From NCBI RefSeq assembly GCF_023702635.1, contig NZ_CP098455.1, positions 2,542,001 through 2,606,000 on the forward strand: a stretch of DNA of 64,000 bases. Reading direction: 5' to 3'. The DNA comes from Spongiibacter taiwanensis (lineage in GTDB: Bacteria; Pseudomonadota; Gammaproteobacteria; Pseudomonadales; Spongiibacteraceae). Within the stretch, counting starts at the first letter, position 1, and every line of letters begins with the position of its first letter. The notes beneath the pieces are model-generated. The model was not told where the DNA came from. It made no database searches and worked only from the letters and a program-made list of their open reading frames with translations. Of the stretch, positions 25,736 to 34,134 are shown piece by piece. Both the position numbers and the translations under genes were made by a program.

Positions 25736-27838
25736 TTAGAAACTGCGCTGATACGACAGTGTGTAACTGCGGCCAATGCCCTTAAAGTTGCGCAGGTCAT
25801 TCGGGCTGGACTGGGAATAGTAGGTGTAATAGTCCTTGTCCGTGAGGTTCTGAATACCGGCGCTGATGGTGCCGCCAAAGGCCGGCAAACTCAAGCTGAG
25901 ATCCATCGTGGTGTAGCCGTTGAAGCGGTTGGTCACTTGCTTGTTTTCGTCGCGCACTTCACGATCCAACAGGCGGTTGATCTGCAAGCGGGATTGGATG
26001 CCGTAGGACCACTGGTGGCTCCAGCTCAGGTTGAGACGGTCGGGCGCGATATTGGTACCGTCCAGGTCTGAATCCACTTTGTTGTCGCCGTCCGAGTCGT
26101 ATTTGCCCTTGGTGTTGGCGTAACGCAGGCCAAAGCTGTCGGTGTTGGAGGCCTGCCAATCCAGGCGGAACTCGATGCCATCGACCTCCGTTTTTTCGCG
26201 CTTGACGGTGTAGACCCCGTCGGCGCCGCGCTGCAGGCGCTGGCCGAAGTCGGAGTCTGAGGTGAAATAGGTCAGCTGAGCACTGAGCTGCTCGTTCTGA
26301 AACTCCACCCCGATCTCGCTGTTTTCGGTCAGGATGGGTTTCAGGTCGAGAAAGTCTTCAACGCTCTCATCGGGGGTGTTGATCCCGCGCAGTACCCGAC
26401 CCACATCGGGCATGGAGAAGGCTTCGGCGTAGTTGGCAAAGACCCGCCATTGCTCAGTGGCCTGATAGGTGCCGCCCAGGTTGTACAGGGTTTCGCTGAA
26501 GTCGGGCTCGCCACCCTCCACAAACTGGCTGCCGTAGGAGGCCAGGGTAGTGAAGTCATCCACGCTTAAAGTTGAGCGCTCGTGGCGCACGCCACTGGTC
26601 AATACCACTTTGTCGATGCCGGTGTACTCGGCCTGCAGGTAAGGGGCAATATTTTCGTACTCGGATTCGGGTACCCAGCTGCGACCGGTCTGGATCAGCG
26701 CCTGCCAGGTCTCGTCACGAAGCAGGTCGATGCCATACACCAGGTTCACCGGCAGGCCAGCAACCTCGTCTTTGGACAGGGTGACTTTGACCCCGCGTTT
26801 TTCAGAGTTGTTTTGGGATTGGTCCAGCAGGTCCGGGCCGTAGGCCGGATCCTGGAAGGTGGCCAGTGGGGTGGCTTCGGCGCCGTAGGTGGCTTCGAAG
26901 TCCTGGTCGAAGGCCTGAACGCGCAGGTGCTGGCTAAAGAAATCATCGTGACTGTAAGCCAGGCTGAGTGTGGTCACCCGGTTGCGTGCGCCTTCGCCCG
27001 GTAACGTGCCTTTTTCTGCGCTGCTCGGAATATCCTCGCTCACGTCACCGGCGACGGATACCCATTCGTTGTTGCCCTTGATATCAAAGCGGTTCACGGT
27101 CAGCTCGACCCGCTGTTCGCCCCAGCTGTAGCCGCCCTTAAAAAAGCCGTTCAGGGTGCGCGAATCCATGGTGTCACCCTGGGTGTTGTCGGCGCCGATT
27201 ACCTCGCCATTGGCATCATAGAGGATGCCGCTCTCGCGGTAAGTGAGGCTGGCCAGCACGTCGGCCTGGCCAATGCGGTTGGCAACGCTGTAGGTCACAC
27301 CGTAGTCGGCGCTTTCGCCCAGATCCTCGGTTTGAAAGGCGGTATCGAAACGGATGCTCTGTTCCAGTTCGTCGCCAGGGCGCCGGGTAATCAGGTTGAT
27401 GATACCGCCGGCCGCGCCCAAACCGTGAATGGCATTGGCGCCGTGCAGCACTTCCACTCGCTCAATCACCACCGGGTCGATGGTGCGTCCGTCCCGGCCG
27501 CCGTTACGCAGGGGGTTGGATTGGGGCACGCCATCAATCATGTACAGCGGTTTGCGGCCGCGCAAGCTCTCGCCAGCGTTGGTCATCTTCTGCCGGCTGG
27601 GGGAAAAGCTGGGGATGAGATTGCCGAGCACGGTGGACAGGTCGTTGCTAATGGCCAATTGCTGATCAAGATCCGCCTTGTTGATTACGGTCACCGTATT
27701 GGGAATGGTGCTTAGGGGGCGTTCGATCCGGTTAGCGGTAACGATCATCTCCTCGCGTTTCGGTTCCGCCAATGCGGGGTGAGCAATGAGAGCCGTGCAA
27801 GACAGCGCCAGGAGCTGGCGAGGTGTGCTGGAGCGCAT
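25736..27838 (-). CDS. TonB-dependent siderophore-type receptor
   Basis: The 700-residue product has a signal peptide (LLALSCTALIAHPALAE), EEMIVTANRIERPLSTIPNT, a plug with SLRGRKPLYMIDGVPQSNPL, VEVLHGANAIHGLGAAGGIINLITR, and a barrel ending in GRSYTLSYQRSF with terminal Phe. IPNTVTV and GVPQ...VEVLHGANA are typical of ferric siderophore receptors. With the downstream PepSY protein it forms a plausible iron-uptake operon, expected to be Fur-controlled. Only a weak Fur-like sequence is visible upstream. Confidence 0.92.
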   Translation of the reverse strand: MRSSTPRQLLALSCTALIAHPALAEPKREEMIVTANRIERPLSTIPNTVTVINKADLDQQLAISNDLSTVLGNLIPSFSPSRQKMTNAGESLRGRKPLYMIDGVPQSNPLRNGGRDGRTIDPVVIERVEVLHGANAIHGLGAAGGIINLITRRPGDELEQSIRFDTAFQTEDLGESADYGVTYSVANRIGQADVLASLTYRESGILYDANGEVIGADNTQGDTMDSRTLNGFFKGGYSWGEQRVELTVNRFDIKGNNEWVSVAGDVSEDIPSSAEKGTLPGEGARNRVTTLSLAYSHDDFFSQHLRVQAFDQDFEATYGAEATPLATFQDPAYGPDLLDQSQNNSEKRGVKVTLSKDEVAGLPVNLVYGIDLLRDETWQALIQTGRSWVPESEYENIAPYLQAEYTGIDKVVLTSGVRHERSTLSVDDFTTLASYGSQFVEGGEPDFSETLYNLGGTYQATEQWRVFANYAEAFSMPDVGRVLRGINTPDESVEDFLDLKPILTENSEIGVEFQNEQLSAQLTYFTSDSDFGQRLQRGADGVYTVKREKTEVDGIEFRLDWQASNTDSFGLRYANTKGKYDSDGDNKVDSDLDGTNIAPDRLNLSWSHQWSYGIQSRLQINRLLDREVRDENKQVTNRFNGYTTMDLSLSLPAFGGTISAGIQNLTDKDYYTYYSQSSPNDLRNFKGIGRSYTLSYQRSF

Positions 27839-27940
27839 GAAGTTGACCTTCTGAATTGAAATGAAAGTGTGATGTGCTGTTTGAAAGGGGCGATACCCCG
27901 AACAGGGCTTTAGAGCGCGGATAATAACCTAAACAAAAAG

Positions 27941-27957
27941 CGTTCTCAATTGCATTT
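27941..27957. promoter_or_regulatory. Possible weak Fur-box-like site
   Basis: Upstream of the siderophore receptor, the minus strand reads AAATGCAATTGAGAACG, which shares the TTGAGAA half of Fur boxes but lacks a good second half. Position and gene function make Fur control plausible; the match itself is poor. Confidence 0.25.
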
Positions 27958-28210
27958 GCTGATTCTGTATCGGTGCTGCTTTTGAGCTGGCTGCCAGTTC
28001 CGGCCTGCGGGTGAGGTGCGCGGGAGCCAGCCGTTATTTTCACACTGCAGCCACGCCTTGCCGGGAGGCAAAAAATTGCCTGAGCGGGTCGAAAAATAAA
28101 GTCTGACCTTGTCGATTTCTTGCATTGGCCTTCGACTACTCTGTGCTCAGATGACCTGGGCTGCCCCGGCAGGGTGGAATGAGCCAACGCTTAATTGTGG
28201 AGAACAGAAA
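27958..28210. other. Divergent intergenic stretch between receptor and SRPBCC genes
   Basis: Nothing coding is supported; upstream in-frame extensions of the SRPBCC gene (to 28109) lack a ribosome binding site. With 27839-27957 it holds the promoters of both divergent genes. Confidence 0.4.
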
Positions 28211-28657
28211 ATGACAGGAACAGTGACGTTACATCGGGTATTGCGAGCAAGCCCGGACAAGGTCTTTCGGGCTTTTACCGATCCGGATGCTCTGGCCCGA
28301 TGGTTGCCGCCGGAGGGCTTTACCGCCCGGGTTGAAGAATTGGACGTGCGCGTGGGTGGCCGTTTTCGGATGTCGTTCTGTAATTTCACCACCGGCAATG
28401 CCCACCATTTTGGCGGGCAATATATTGAAGTGGAGCCCGGCCGGCGACTGGTCTATACCGATGTGTTTGACGATCCGGGCCTGCCTGGCGAGATGGTGAC
28501 CACGGTAGTGCTGGCGGAGGTGGTGTGCGGCACGTCAATTCACATTGAGCAAAAAGGTATTCCGGAAATGATTCCCGAACCCATGTGCTATCTGGGTTGG
28601 CAGGAATCCCTGCAGTTTCTGGCGAAATTGGTGGAGCCGAATATTCCGGACGAGTGA
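28211..28657 (+). CDS. SRPBCC (AHSA1-like) family protein
   Basis: The 148-residue product begins MTGTVTLHRVLRASPDKVFRA and continues AFTDPDALARWLPPEGF, VGGRFRMSF and a C-terminal helix GWQESLQFLAKLVEP. These are the marks of the AHSA1-like SRPBCC helix-grip fold, which binds hydrophobic ligands. The ATG at 28211 is chosen because the domain starts there and GGAG lies eight bases upstream. The gene is convergent with the thioesterase gene with two bases between them. Ligand unknown. Confidence 0.88.
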   Translation: MTGTVTLHRVLRASPDKVFRAFTDPDALARWLPPEGFTARVEELDVRVGGRFRMSFCNFTTGNAHHFGGQYIEVEPGRRLVYTDVFDDPGLPGEMVTTVVLAEVVCGTSIHIEQKGIPEMIPEPMCYLGWQESLQFLAKLVEPNIPDE

Positions 28658-28659
28658 GT

Positions 28660-29079
28660 CTAGGCTTGGTCTTTGATCTGCAAGATGCTGAAGGTACCGC
28701 TGCCGGCGGCAACAATTTCGCCGGTTTCGTCTCGCAGCGTGGCCTCGCTAAAGGCGATCTTCTTGCCACGGCGCAACAGGCGTCCTTCGGCAAAAATTTT
28801 GCCGGGGGTGGCCCGGGCCAAATAGGACGTTTTTAGCTCCAGGGTTACCGGCGATTCATCGCTGGCCAGGGCGTTGACCACCGCTTCGCCCAGGGCGGAG
28901 TCCATCATTGCGCTGATGGCGCCGCCCATAATGGCCCCGCTGGGGTTGAGGTGGTCGGGATTGGCGGCAAAGTTGAGCAGCACTCGGTTTTCGTCCGGGT
29001 AGCGGTGAATCGATTCTAGGCCGAGCCACACGTAACAGGGCGGTCTGTTGTTGTCATCGGGGAGATTGGAGGCTGCCAT
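28660..29079 (-). CDS. PaaI-like hotdog acyl-CoA thioesterase
   Basis: The 139-residue product has the hotdog-fold pattern of the PaaI/4HBT group: HLNPSGAIMGGAISAMMDSALGEAV, VTLELKTSYLARATPGKIFAEGRLL and FSEATLRDETGEIVAAGSGTF. The catalytic Asp/Glu of this group corresponds to the acidic residue in MMDSALGEA. It would hydrolyse acyl- or aryl-acyl-CoA. It stands alone on the minus strand, between the SRPBCC gene and the divergent MFS gene. Confidence 0.88.
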   Translation of the reverse strand: MAASNLPDDNNRPPCYVWLGLESIHRYPDENRVLLNFAANPDHLNPSGAIMGGAISAMMDSALGEAVVNALASDESPVTLELKTSYLARATPGKIFAEGRLLRRGKKIAFSEATLRDETGEIVAAGSGTFSILQIKDQA

Positions 29080-29226
29080 TTTTTTATCCTGAGTGTGAAG
29101 TCACTGGCGTGTTGCGGCAAAAGCGCCCACAATTATAACTTCCTGGAAAGATAAAATGCCAGTGGGCTTGTCGCCACCGCATTTCACTTCCCCATCCGCG
29201 CTGCGGGAACTCAGGAGTCGGTCTCG

Positions 29227-30486
29227 TTGTTTTCTCAATCTTTTGTCTGCTTTTTGGGCGCCCGGGTGGCCTTCAGCCTGGCGGCCTCAGTGCTCTCGGT
29301 TGCTATCGGCTGGCATTTGTACCAGGCGACTGGTGATCCCTTCGATCTCGCCCTGGTGGGATTAATGCAGATTCTGCCCATCATGCTGCTGTTTATTATT
29401 ACGGGCTGGGTCGTGGACCACTTTCCGCGGAAATGGGTGCTGCTGGCCTGTGCGAGTTTGCAGTTGCTGGTATTTCTGGGCCTCGCGGTGTCCCTGACAG
29501 GTGGCGAGGTGGATCGGGTGGTGATTTTCGGCCTGCTGTTTCTCAACGGCTGTGCTCGCGCCTTTTTTGGTCCCGCGCTGCAGGCGGTGCTGCCGAACAT
29601 CGTGCACCGGGAACATTTGTCCCGGGCCGTCGCACTCACTAGTACGGTCTGGAACGGTGCGATGACTGCCGGCCCCTTTGTTGGCGGCCTCTTGTTGGCG
29701 CAACTGGATTTTGCCAGTTACTGGGTGTTGGTTGGACTGGCCGTGGTGTCGCTGACCTTACTATTACCCTTGCCTGAGTTGCGGGTTGAACAATCCAGTC
29801 AGCGCGGCAGCCGGGAGCTGTTGCAGGGCGTGCGCTTTGTATTGGGCAACCCCTATGTGCTGCCGAGTATCTCGTTGGATATGTTTATTGTGCTGCTCGG
29901 CAGTGTGGTGGCCTTACTGCCGGTATTCGCGGCGGATGTGTTGGGGCTGGGGCCGGAGGCGCTGGGCTTGTTGCGGGCAATGCCGGCCCTCGGTGCAGTG
30001 GCTGCCGGGGCGGTCATGGCGCGATTGCCGGATGGCCGACGGGTAGGCCGCCGCCTGTTTGTTGCCTTGCTGGTGTTTGCTGTTTCCATTTTGATATTCG
30101 CCCTGTCGACATCATTGTGGCTGAGTCTGGCGGCCCTTTTTGTGTACGGCGCCTCGGATATGGTGAGCGTGAATTTGCGCTCTACGCTGATTCAACTGGC
30201 CACCCCAGACAGTTTGCGCGGTCGGGTAGGGGCGGTGAATTCCCTATTCATTGCAACCTCCAATGATCTGGGGGATTTTCGCGCAGGTGCGGTAGCCGCT
30301 GCCGTGGGAGCGGTGCCGGCGGCAGTTGTCGGGGCTGGATGCGCCGTAATCGTAACGCTGGTAGGCTGGAAGGTGTCGCCTAAGTTGCAATGTTTGGATC
30401 GATTGAGCGATGCCGATGTTGAAGCTGCCCCGGTGTCGGACGAGGATCTTGTCGGCAGCCACCGAGGTCAGAGGAGCCGTGGTTAG
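29227..30486 (+). CDS. MFS transporter (EntS/TetA-like, 12 TM)
   Basis: The 419-residue product has about 12 hydrophobic helices (VAFSLAASVLSVAIGWHLY, MLLFIITGWVVDHFPRKWVLL). The motif between TM2 and TM3 (GWVVDHFPRKWVL) and LFLNGCARAFFGPALQAVLP resemble EntS-like multidrug/siderophore exporters of the MFS. The start is TTG, chosen because AGGAG (29213-29217) lies nine bases upstream and no ATG is suitable. It is followed with a one-base overlap by a small membrane protein gene. Substrate unknown. Confidence 0.88.
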   Translation: MFSQSFVCFLGARVAFSLAASVLSVAIGWHLYQATGDPFDLALVGLMQILPIMLLFIITGWVVDHFPRKWVLLACASLQLLVFLGLAVSLTGGEVDRVVIFGLLFLNGCARAFFGPALQAVLPNIVHREHLSRAVALTSTVWNGAMTAGPFVGGLLLAQLDFASYWVLVGLAVVSLTLLLPLPELRVEQSSQRGSRELLQGVRFVLGNPYVLPSISLDMFIVLLGSVVALLPVFAADVLGLGPEALGLLRAMPALGAVAAGAVMARLPDGRRVGRRLFVALLVFAVSILIFALSTSLWLSLAALFVYGASDMVSVNLRSTLIQLATPDSLRGRVGAVNSLFIATSNDLGDFRAGAVAAAVGAVPAAVVGAGCAVIVTLVGWKVSPKLQCLDRLSDADVEAAPVSDEDLVGSHRGQRSRG

Positions 30487-30812
30487 TGAGCAGAATGAGT
30501 GAGGCCGAGTTGCGTTTTCTTCGTCGCCGCGGCGCGCTGGTAAGCGCCTGGCCGTGGGTCGGTAGTGCCTGTCTGTTGGGATTGATCGCTTTGGCGGCAG
30601 TTCTATTTTGGCGGGTGCCTCAACTGGTTAACCCTTGGTTTGTCTTTGATCAAATCAATGCAGACGCGCTGCCCGAATCCCAGATGATATTAATGGCGGC
30701 GATGTTGCCGGTGGTTCTGTTGTTATTGGGAGTGCTTGTCTTGACGCTCTTTGCCTGCCTGAGTAACGAGCGCCGCTTGCTTGCGATGTTGGCGCTTACT
30801 CAGGCGCCGTAG
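30486..30812 (+). CDS. Small two-TM membrane protein
   Basis: The 108-residue product has two hydrophobic helices, WVGSACLLGLIALAAVLFW and MILMAAMLPVVLLLLGVLVL, with a basic N-terminus. It begins at a GTG that shares one base with the stop of the MFS gene; an ATG at 30495 is an alternative start. Coupling suggests a role with the transporter. No family was recognised. Confidence 0.65.
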   Translation: MSRMSEAELRFLRRRGALVSAWPWVGSACLLGLIALAAVLFWRVPQLVNPWFVFDQINADALPESQMILMAAMLPVVLLLLGVLVLTLFACLSNERRLLAMLALTQAP

Positions 30813-30866
30813 TTAGGCTGGCGCCGGTGAAATGGTGGCAATAGCAGAGAGAGCTCCATGCCAGGG

Positions 30867-31736
30867 TTAGCGAATTCTCAGACTCATACCGGTGCGAGCA
30901 ACGCGACCGGGGCCAAACTGGGCACACAATAACTTGCTCGCGCGACGCCAATTCCGAAGCCATCCTTCCAGCATGCCGGGGCTCATGGGCCGAGCTACAA
31001 TGTGCCCCTGGGCCGAGATTCCGGTTAGTCGGCGGATGCGGACCCAGTCCTCGAAGCGATCGACACCAGTAAACACAATGGTTTGGCCGCGCTTGCGCCA
31101 ATAGTTAACCATCTCTGCTGTGCTGAGCACGGTGGCCTCTCTGGGAGAGTCCAGCAAGCGTTTTTCCAGCTTGATAATGTCGTAGGGCAATTGATGTAAA
31201 TGCCGCTCTGCGTGGCTGGTGGGAAGATAGCTGTCCATGGCGATCTTCACTCCCTTGTGTCTGAGAATGCTAACGCGCCCCATCAGGGCCTCGCTTAGAA
31301 ACTGGTCTGGGTGATCGACAATATCCAGGCCGATACGGCTCAGTGAGGTGTTGTATTCCCGGGCGCTGGCCAGTAGAAGGTCGAGAATGCCAGCTGAAAG
31401 GTGTTCAGCCCTTATCTTTAGTGAGATAGGCAGTTCGATCTGTTGCGCTGTAAGTGACCATTGGATGGCAAACACTGACTGAACGTTGCGATACACAAAC
31501 TGCTGAATAGAAGTGGCGTCCTGCAGTCGAAGCATGTCGCTGTCTACATACCTTCCTGCACTTCCTACAGGACGCCAAAAGCTGTGGGCCTCCAACCGGT
31601 GGCAGATGCCACTTTGCAAATCGACAATGGGTTGAAGGCAAAGCTGAAGCTCGCGTTTGTGGAAGGCAGACAATAACGCGGTCTCTGAGTTTTCGCCCGA
31701 GCGCTGGCTGGGTTGATCCAGATTATAAGTGGTCAT
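30867..31736 (-). CDS. Degenerate EAL-domain protein
   Basis: The 289-residue product aligns by eye with EAL phosphodiesterase domains (ELQLCLQPIVDLQSG, LPISLKIRAEHLS, ISAQGHIVARPM). The catalytic signature is lost: EAL reads EAH (HRLEAHSFW), the DDFG loop reads AMDSYLPTS, and the following Lys-Ile-Asp reads KLEK. It is therefore expected not to cleave c-di-GMP and may bind it or a protein partner instead, like CsrD- or YdiV-type EAL proteins. A GGDEF gene lies 3.4 kb downstream. Confidence 0.82.
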   Translation of the reverse strand: MTTYNLDQPSQRSGENSETALLSAFHKRELQLCLQPIVDLQSGICHRLEAHSFWRPVGSAGRYVDSDMLRLQDATSIQQFVYRNVQSVFAIQWSLTAQQIELPISLKIRAEHLSAGILDLLLASAREYNTSLSRIGLDIVDHPDQFLSEALMGRVSILRHKGVKIAMDSYLPTSHAERHLHQLPYDIIKLEKRLLDSPREATVLSTAEMVNYWRKRGQTIVFTGVDRFEDWVRIRRLTGISAQGHIVARPMSPGMLEGWLRNWRRASKLLCAQFGPGRVARTGMSLRIR

Positions 31737-32296
31737 GTTGGTGTGCCTCCTGCGAATCTCTCGCTGTGTTGAGGCTAAAGCTAGAGCCTAAAAAAGATCC
31801 CGTCTATTTCTCGTTGTTTTATCCAATGGGTATTTTGATCTTTCTCAAATTGAATGGTTATGGCGCGCCGCGTATCCATAGTGGCTTGCGCTTTATGATA
31901 AAAATCAAAATTACCAATTGGGTTGTTATGATAAAAATCAAAATAATATTTTTGTAAAGTTAGAGTGTCTATTTAGGCTCAGTTGTTTGTCTAAATATGC
32001 TTTTATATAAGTGTTAAATTCAGATTTTGATTTAAAGCAAAAATAAAATTTTGATATTTGTTAGAGCGATAAAATTAGTAATTTGCGAATTATCAAATGA
32101 TCTGTTTTTAGGTTGATTGGGTAGTGGATATTACCTATGGCAAGTGTATAACTACATTTGCAAGGCGACGTTATTTCGGAAACGAGTAACAGTGCTGGGC
32201 AAAAAGCTGGAAGGTGAAGATGGTTGAGGAGCCGACTTTATCTTTCCCAAAACCGCTGACAAAGATCAGCACTTAATGCATCAGGAGAACGCTACT
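31737..32296. other. AT-rich intergenic stretch with a 19-bp direct repeat
   Basis: About 560 bases of strongly AT-rich DNA with no supported gene; a 63-codon frame at 31766-31957 has no ribosome binding site or recognisable product. TTATGATAAAAATCAAAAT occurs at 31893-31911 and 31926-31944, 33 bases apart. From 32222 the sequence is near-identical to that upstream of the second paralogue (34060 onward). It probably holds the promoter of the exported-protein gene and may bind an H-NS-like silencer. Confidence 0.55.
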
Positions 32297-33064
32297 ATGA
32301 AACGCTCAACTCAAATTAATCGTACTTGTCTTTTCACTGCCATGTTGATGGTCGGCGCTGCTGCCCATGCTCAGATTCCCCTGAATCTGACCGGTGCGCT
32401 GTCTGCCAATGCAGTGACCTCTGTTACCTCTGGTCTCGGTGGCCTGGCGCTGGACAGCGCACTGTCTGCCGACGTTCTGGCCTCTGCCAACGTGATGGGT
32501 GATGCCGGTATTGGCTCTATCGCCAGCAGCGTAGTGGGTAATGCCAGCGGCGCTGCCAGCCTGGCTTCTGCCGGTTCTGCGCTGGGCGCACTGGGTGGCT
32601 TGTCTGCTGCCACTGACATTGTTGCCAGTGCAATGGGCTCTGCCGACGCCTCTGCCCTGTCTGGCCTGAGCGGTCTGACCTCAATGGCTGACGTGTCTGC
32701 TGCGACGTCGGTGGTGGGCAGCCTGACTGCCAGCGGTGTGCCGGCCCTGCCTGCTTTGCCCTCGTTAACGGGTCTGTTGCCAACCGCTGACGCCTCTGTT
32801 GCCGCCGATCTGGTTGCCACATTGACTGGCAGCCTCGGTGGTGACACCGGCCTGGGCATTGTTAGCTCGCTGACTGCTGCTGTGACCGGTGCTGCTAATC
32901 TCGCCAGTGCCGCTCCTGCGGATGAGCCTGCGGAAGAGCCCGTTGCTGAAGAACCTGAAGACTCCACCCAGGAGAGCGAAACTGAGCCAACTGAACCTTC
33001 CAGCCCAACCCTTGCGTTTTCAGGGTCTGCTAGCGCAAACGCTAGCATGAGCGCTGGTTTCTAA
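32297..33064 (+). CDS. Ala/Leu/Gly/Ser-rich exported protein, copy 1
   Basis: The 255-residue product has a signal peptide (CLFTAMLMVGAAAHAQIP). Low-complexity hydrophobic/small-residue sequence follows in which SALSADVLASANVMGD, SALGALGGLSAATDIV and LTGSLGGDTGLGIVSSL show a loose repeat. An acidic Pro/Glu-rich tail (EPAEEPVAEEPEDS) precedes a short C-terminal segment. AGGAG lies ahead of the ATG. It is almost identical to the gene at 34135 apart from the tail, and upstream DNA is duplicated too. No known family was recognised; a surface or matrix protein is possible. Confidence 0.85.
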   Translation: MKRSTQINRTCLFTAMLMVGAAAHAQIPLNLTGALSANAVTSVTSGLGGLALDSALSADVLASANVMGDAGIGSIASSVVGNASGAASLASAGSALGALGGLSAATDIVASAMGSADASALSGLSGLTSMADVSAATSVVGSLTASGVPALPALPSLTGLLPTADASVAADLVATLTGSLGGDTGLGIVSSLTAAVTGAANLASAAPADEPAEEPVAEEPEDSTQESETEPTEPSSPTLAFSGSASANASMSAGF

Positions 33065-33088
33065 GTTGGGGATGTAAGCTCGCCCCTC

Positions 33089-33124
33089 GTCTGATCGGCG
33101 TAGTGTGCCCGGTCAGACATTTTT
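33089..33124 (+). terminator. Factor-independent terminator
   Basis: GTCTGATCGG pairs with CCGGTCAGAC (one G-T wobble) around a ten-base loop, followed by ATTTTT. It lies 25 bases after the stop of the first exported-protein copy. Confidence 0.75.
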
Positions 33125-33404
33125 CTTACCTTAACCTGCTCCCCTTGCGGCGGTATTGCCGCAGGCGGGATGCAGTCGGGTGCGATCGCTTTAAAGACCT
33201 TGAATGCCTGACCTGTTCTGGGCGTCGGGAGGCTGCAATGGAAATGTTAAAGCTTGTTTCAGGTATATGTATTTATTGGATGGCGATGAATTTTGAAGTC
33301 GTTTTTTTAGATCATGTCCGGCTTATTTTTCCTAATGTTTAATGGTTTGTTGTTGGGGTTAAATTTCGGATATGTATCGCATTGCTCTGTTATGAGGTGG
33401 GGTC
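33125..33404. other. Intergenic stretch before the divergent relative
   Basis: No supported gene. A plus-strand frame crossing 33103-33342 starts inside the terminator and has no recognisable product. Likely holds the promoter of the gene at 33405. Confidence 0.4.
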
Positions 33405-33899
33405 GTGAAGTTGTCGGCGCTATTAACTCAAGGGTTTTTTGTTTGGGTCCTCACTCTTCCAGAGAGCGAGGTCCTGGCGCAGGGCTTTTTGCAATCGGTG
33501 ACGGTTTTGCCTGGCAGTGTTCAGTCCTTGTCTGTCGGCTTACAAAACTTCGGCTTTCGCGTTGGCGGAGATGCTGAGGAGCTGGCGGGTCAGCGTGTAT
33601 TGCTAGAGTTGGTCTCCGACCTGGAGGCTGCAGATGAAAATGCGGTGAATGCTTTGTTGCAGGTCGATTCCGCCATTCTCAGTGGAATTGAGAGTCGGCT
33701 TGATTCTCCGACTGAGTTGACGATTGAAGGAGTGTATCAGTCTGTCGTGGGTCCTGATTCCAATTATCGAACGCTGCCATATTTTCCGGGGCTGGTTCCT
33801 ACTTCGGACGCTACGCCGGTGATTGATGCTTTAAATAATCTGACCGGAAGTGTTGGTGGTGAAATAGGTTTGGGATTTGTTTTTGAATATTCGTTTTAA
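33405..33899 (+). CDS. Divergent short relative of the Ala/Leu/Gly-rich exported family
   Basis: The 164-residue product has a weak signal-like N-terminus (LLTQGFFVWVLTLPESEVLAQG). Its C-terminal part, GLVPTSDATPVIDALNNL then TGSVGGEIGLGF, matches GLLPTADASVAADLVATL then TGSLGGDTGLGI of the flanking paralogues residue by residue. It lacks their long Ala/Leu-rich middle and acidic tail, and ends in EYSF like a barrel strand. The GTG start is supported by GAGG upstream. It sits exactly between the two near-identical copies, so it is probably an older, diverged family member. Confidence 0.75.
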   Translation: MKLSALLTQGFFVWVLTLPESEVLAQGFLQSVTVLPGSVQSLSVGLQNFGFRVGGDAEELAGQRVLLELVSDLEAADENAVNALLQVDSAILSGIESRLDSPTELTIEGVYQSVVGPDSNYRTLPYFPGLVPTSDATPVIDALNNLTGSVGGEIGLGFVFEYSF

Positions 33900-34134
33900 T
33901 TTTTATCTTATTAATTCATTTTTTGATTTTGCAATTTATCAAAATGATTAATGTTTTATTAAAAGAAGTGTGGAATTAATAAGATCATATTGTTTAACTG
34001 AATTTGCGGGTTAGGTAAGTCTTTTGATGGCCGGCCCGCAATATTCGGAAGAAATAAAAGGTTGAGGAGCCTTTTAGATCTTTCTTAAAACCGCTGACAA
34101 AGATCAGCACTTAATGCATCAGGAGAACGCTACT

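Noticed and set aside
25530-25739. Plus-strand frame with NAERRTQ repeats
   Set aside because: Product of the ACGCAGA heptamer array read in frame; not a gene.
31766-31957. 63-codon frame in AT-rich DNA
   Set aside because: No ribosome binding site, basic AT-driven composition and it spans the 19-bp direct repeat.
33103-33342. 79-codon frame after exported-protein copy 1
   Set aside because: Starts inside the terminator and shows no domain or ribosome binding site.
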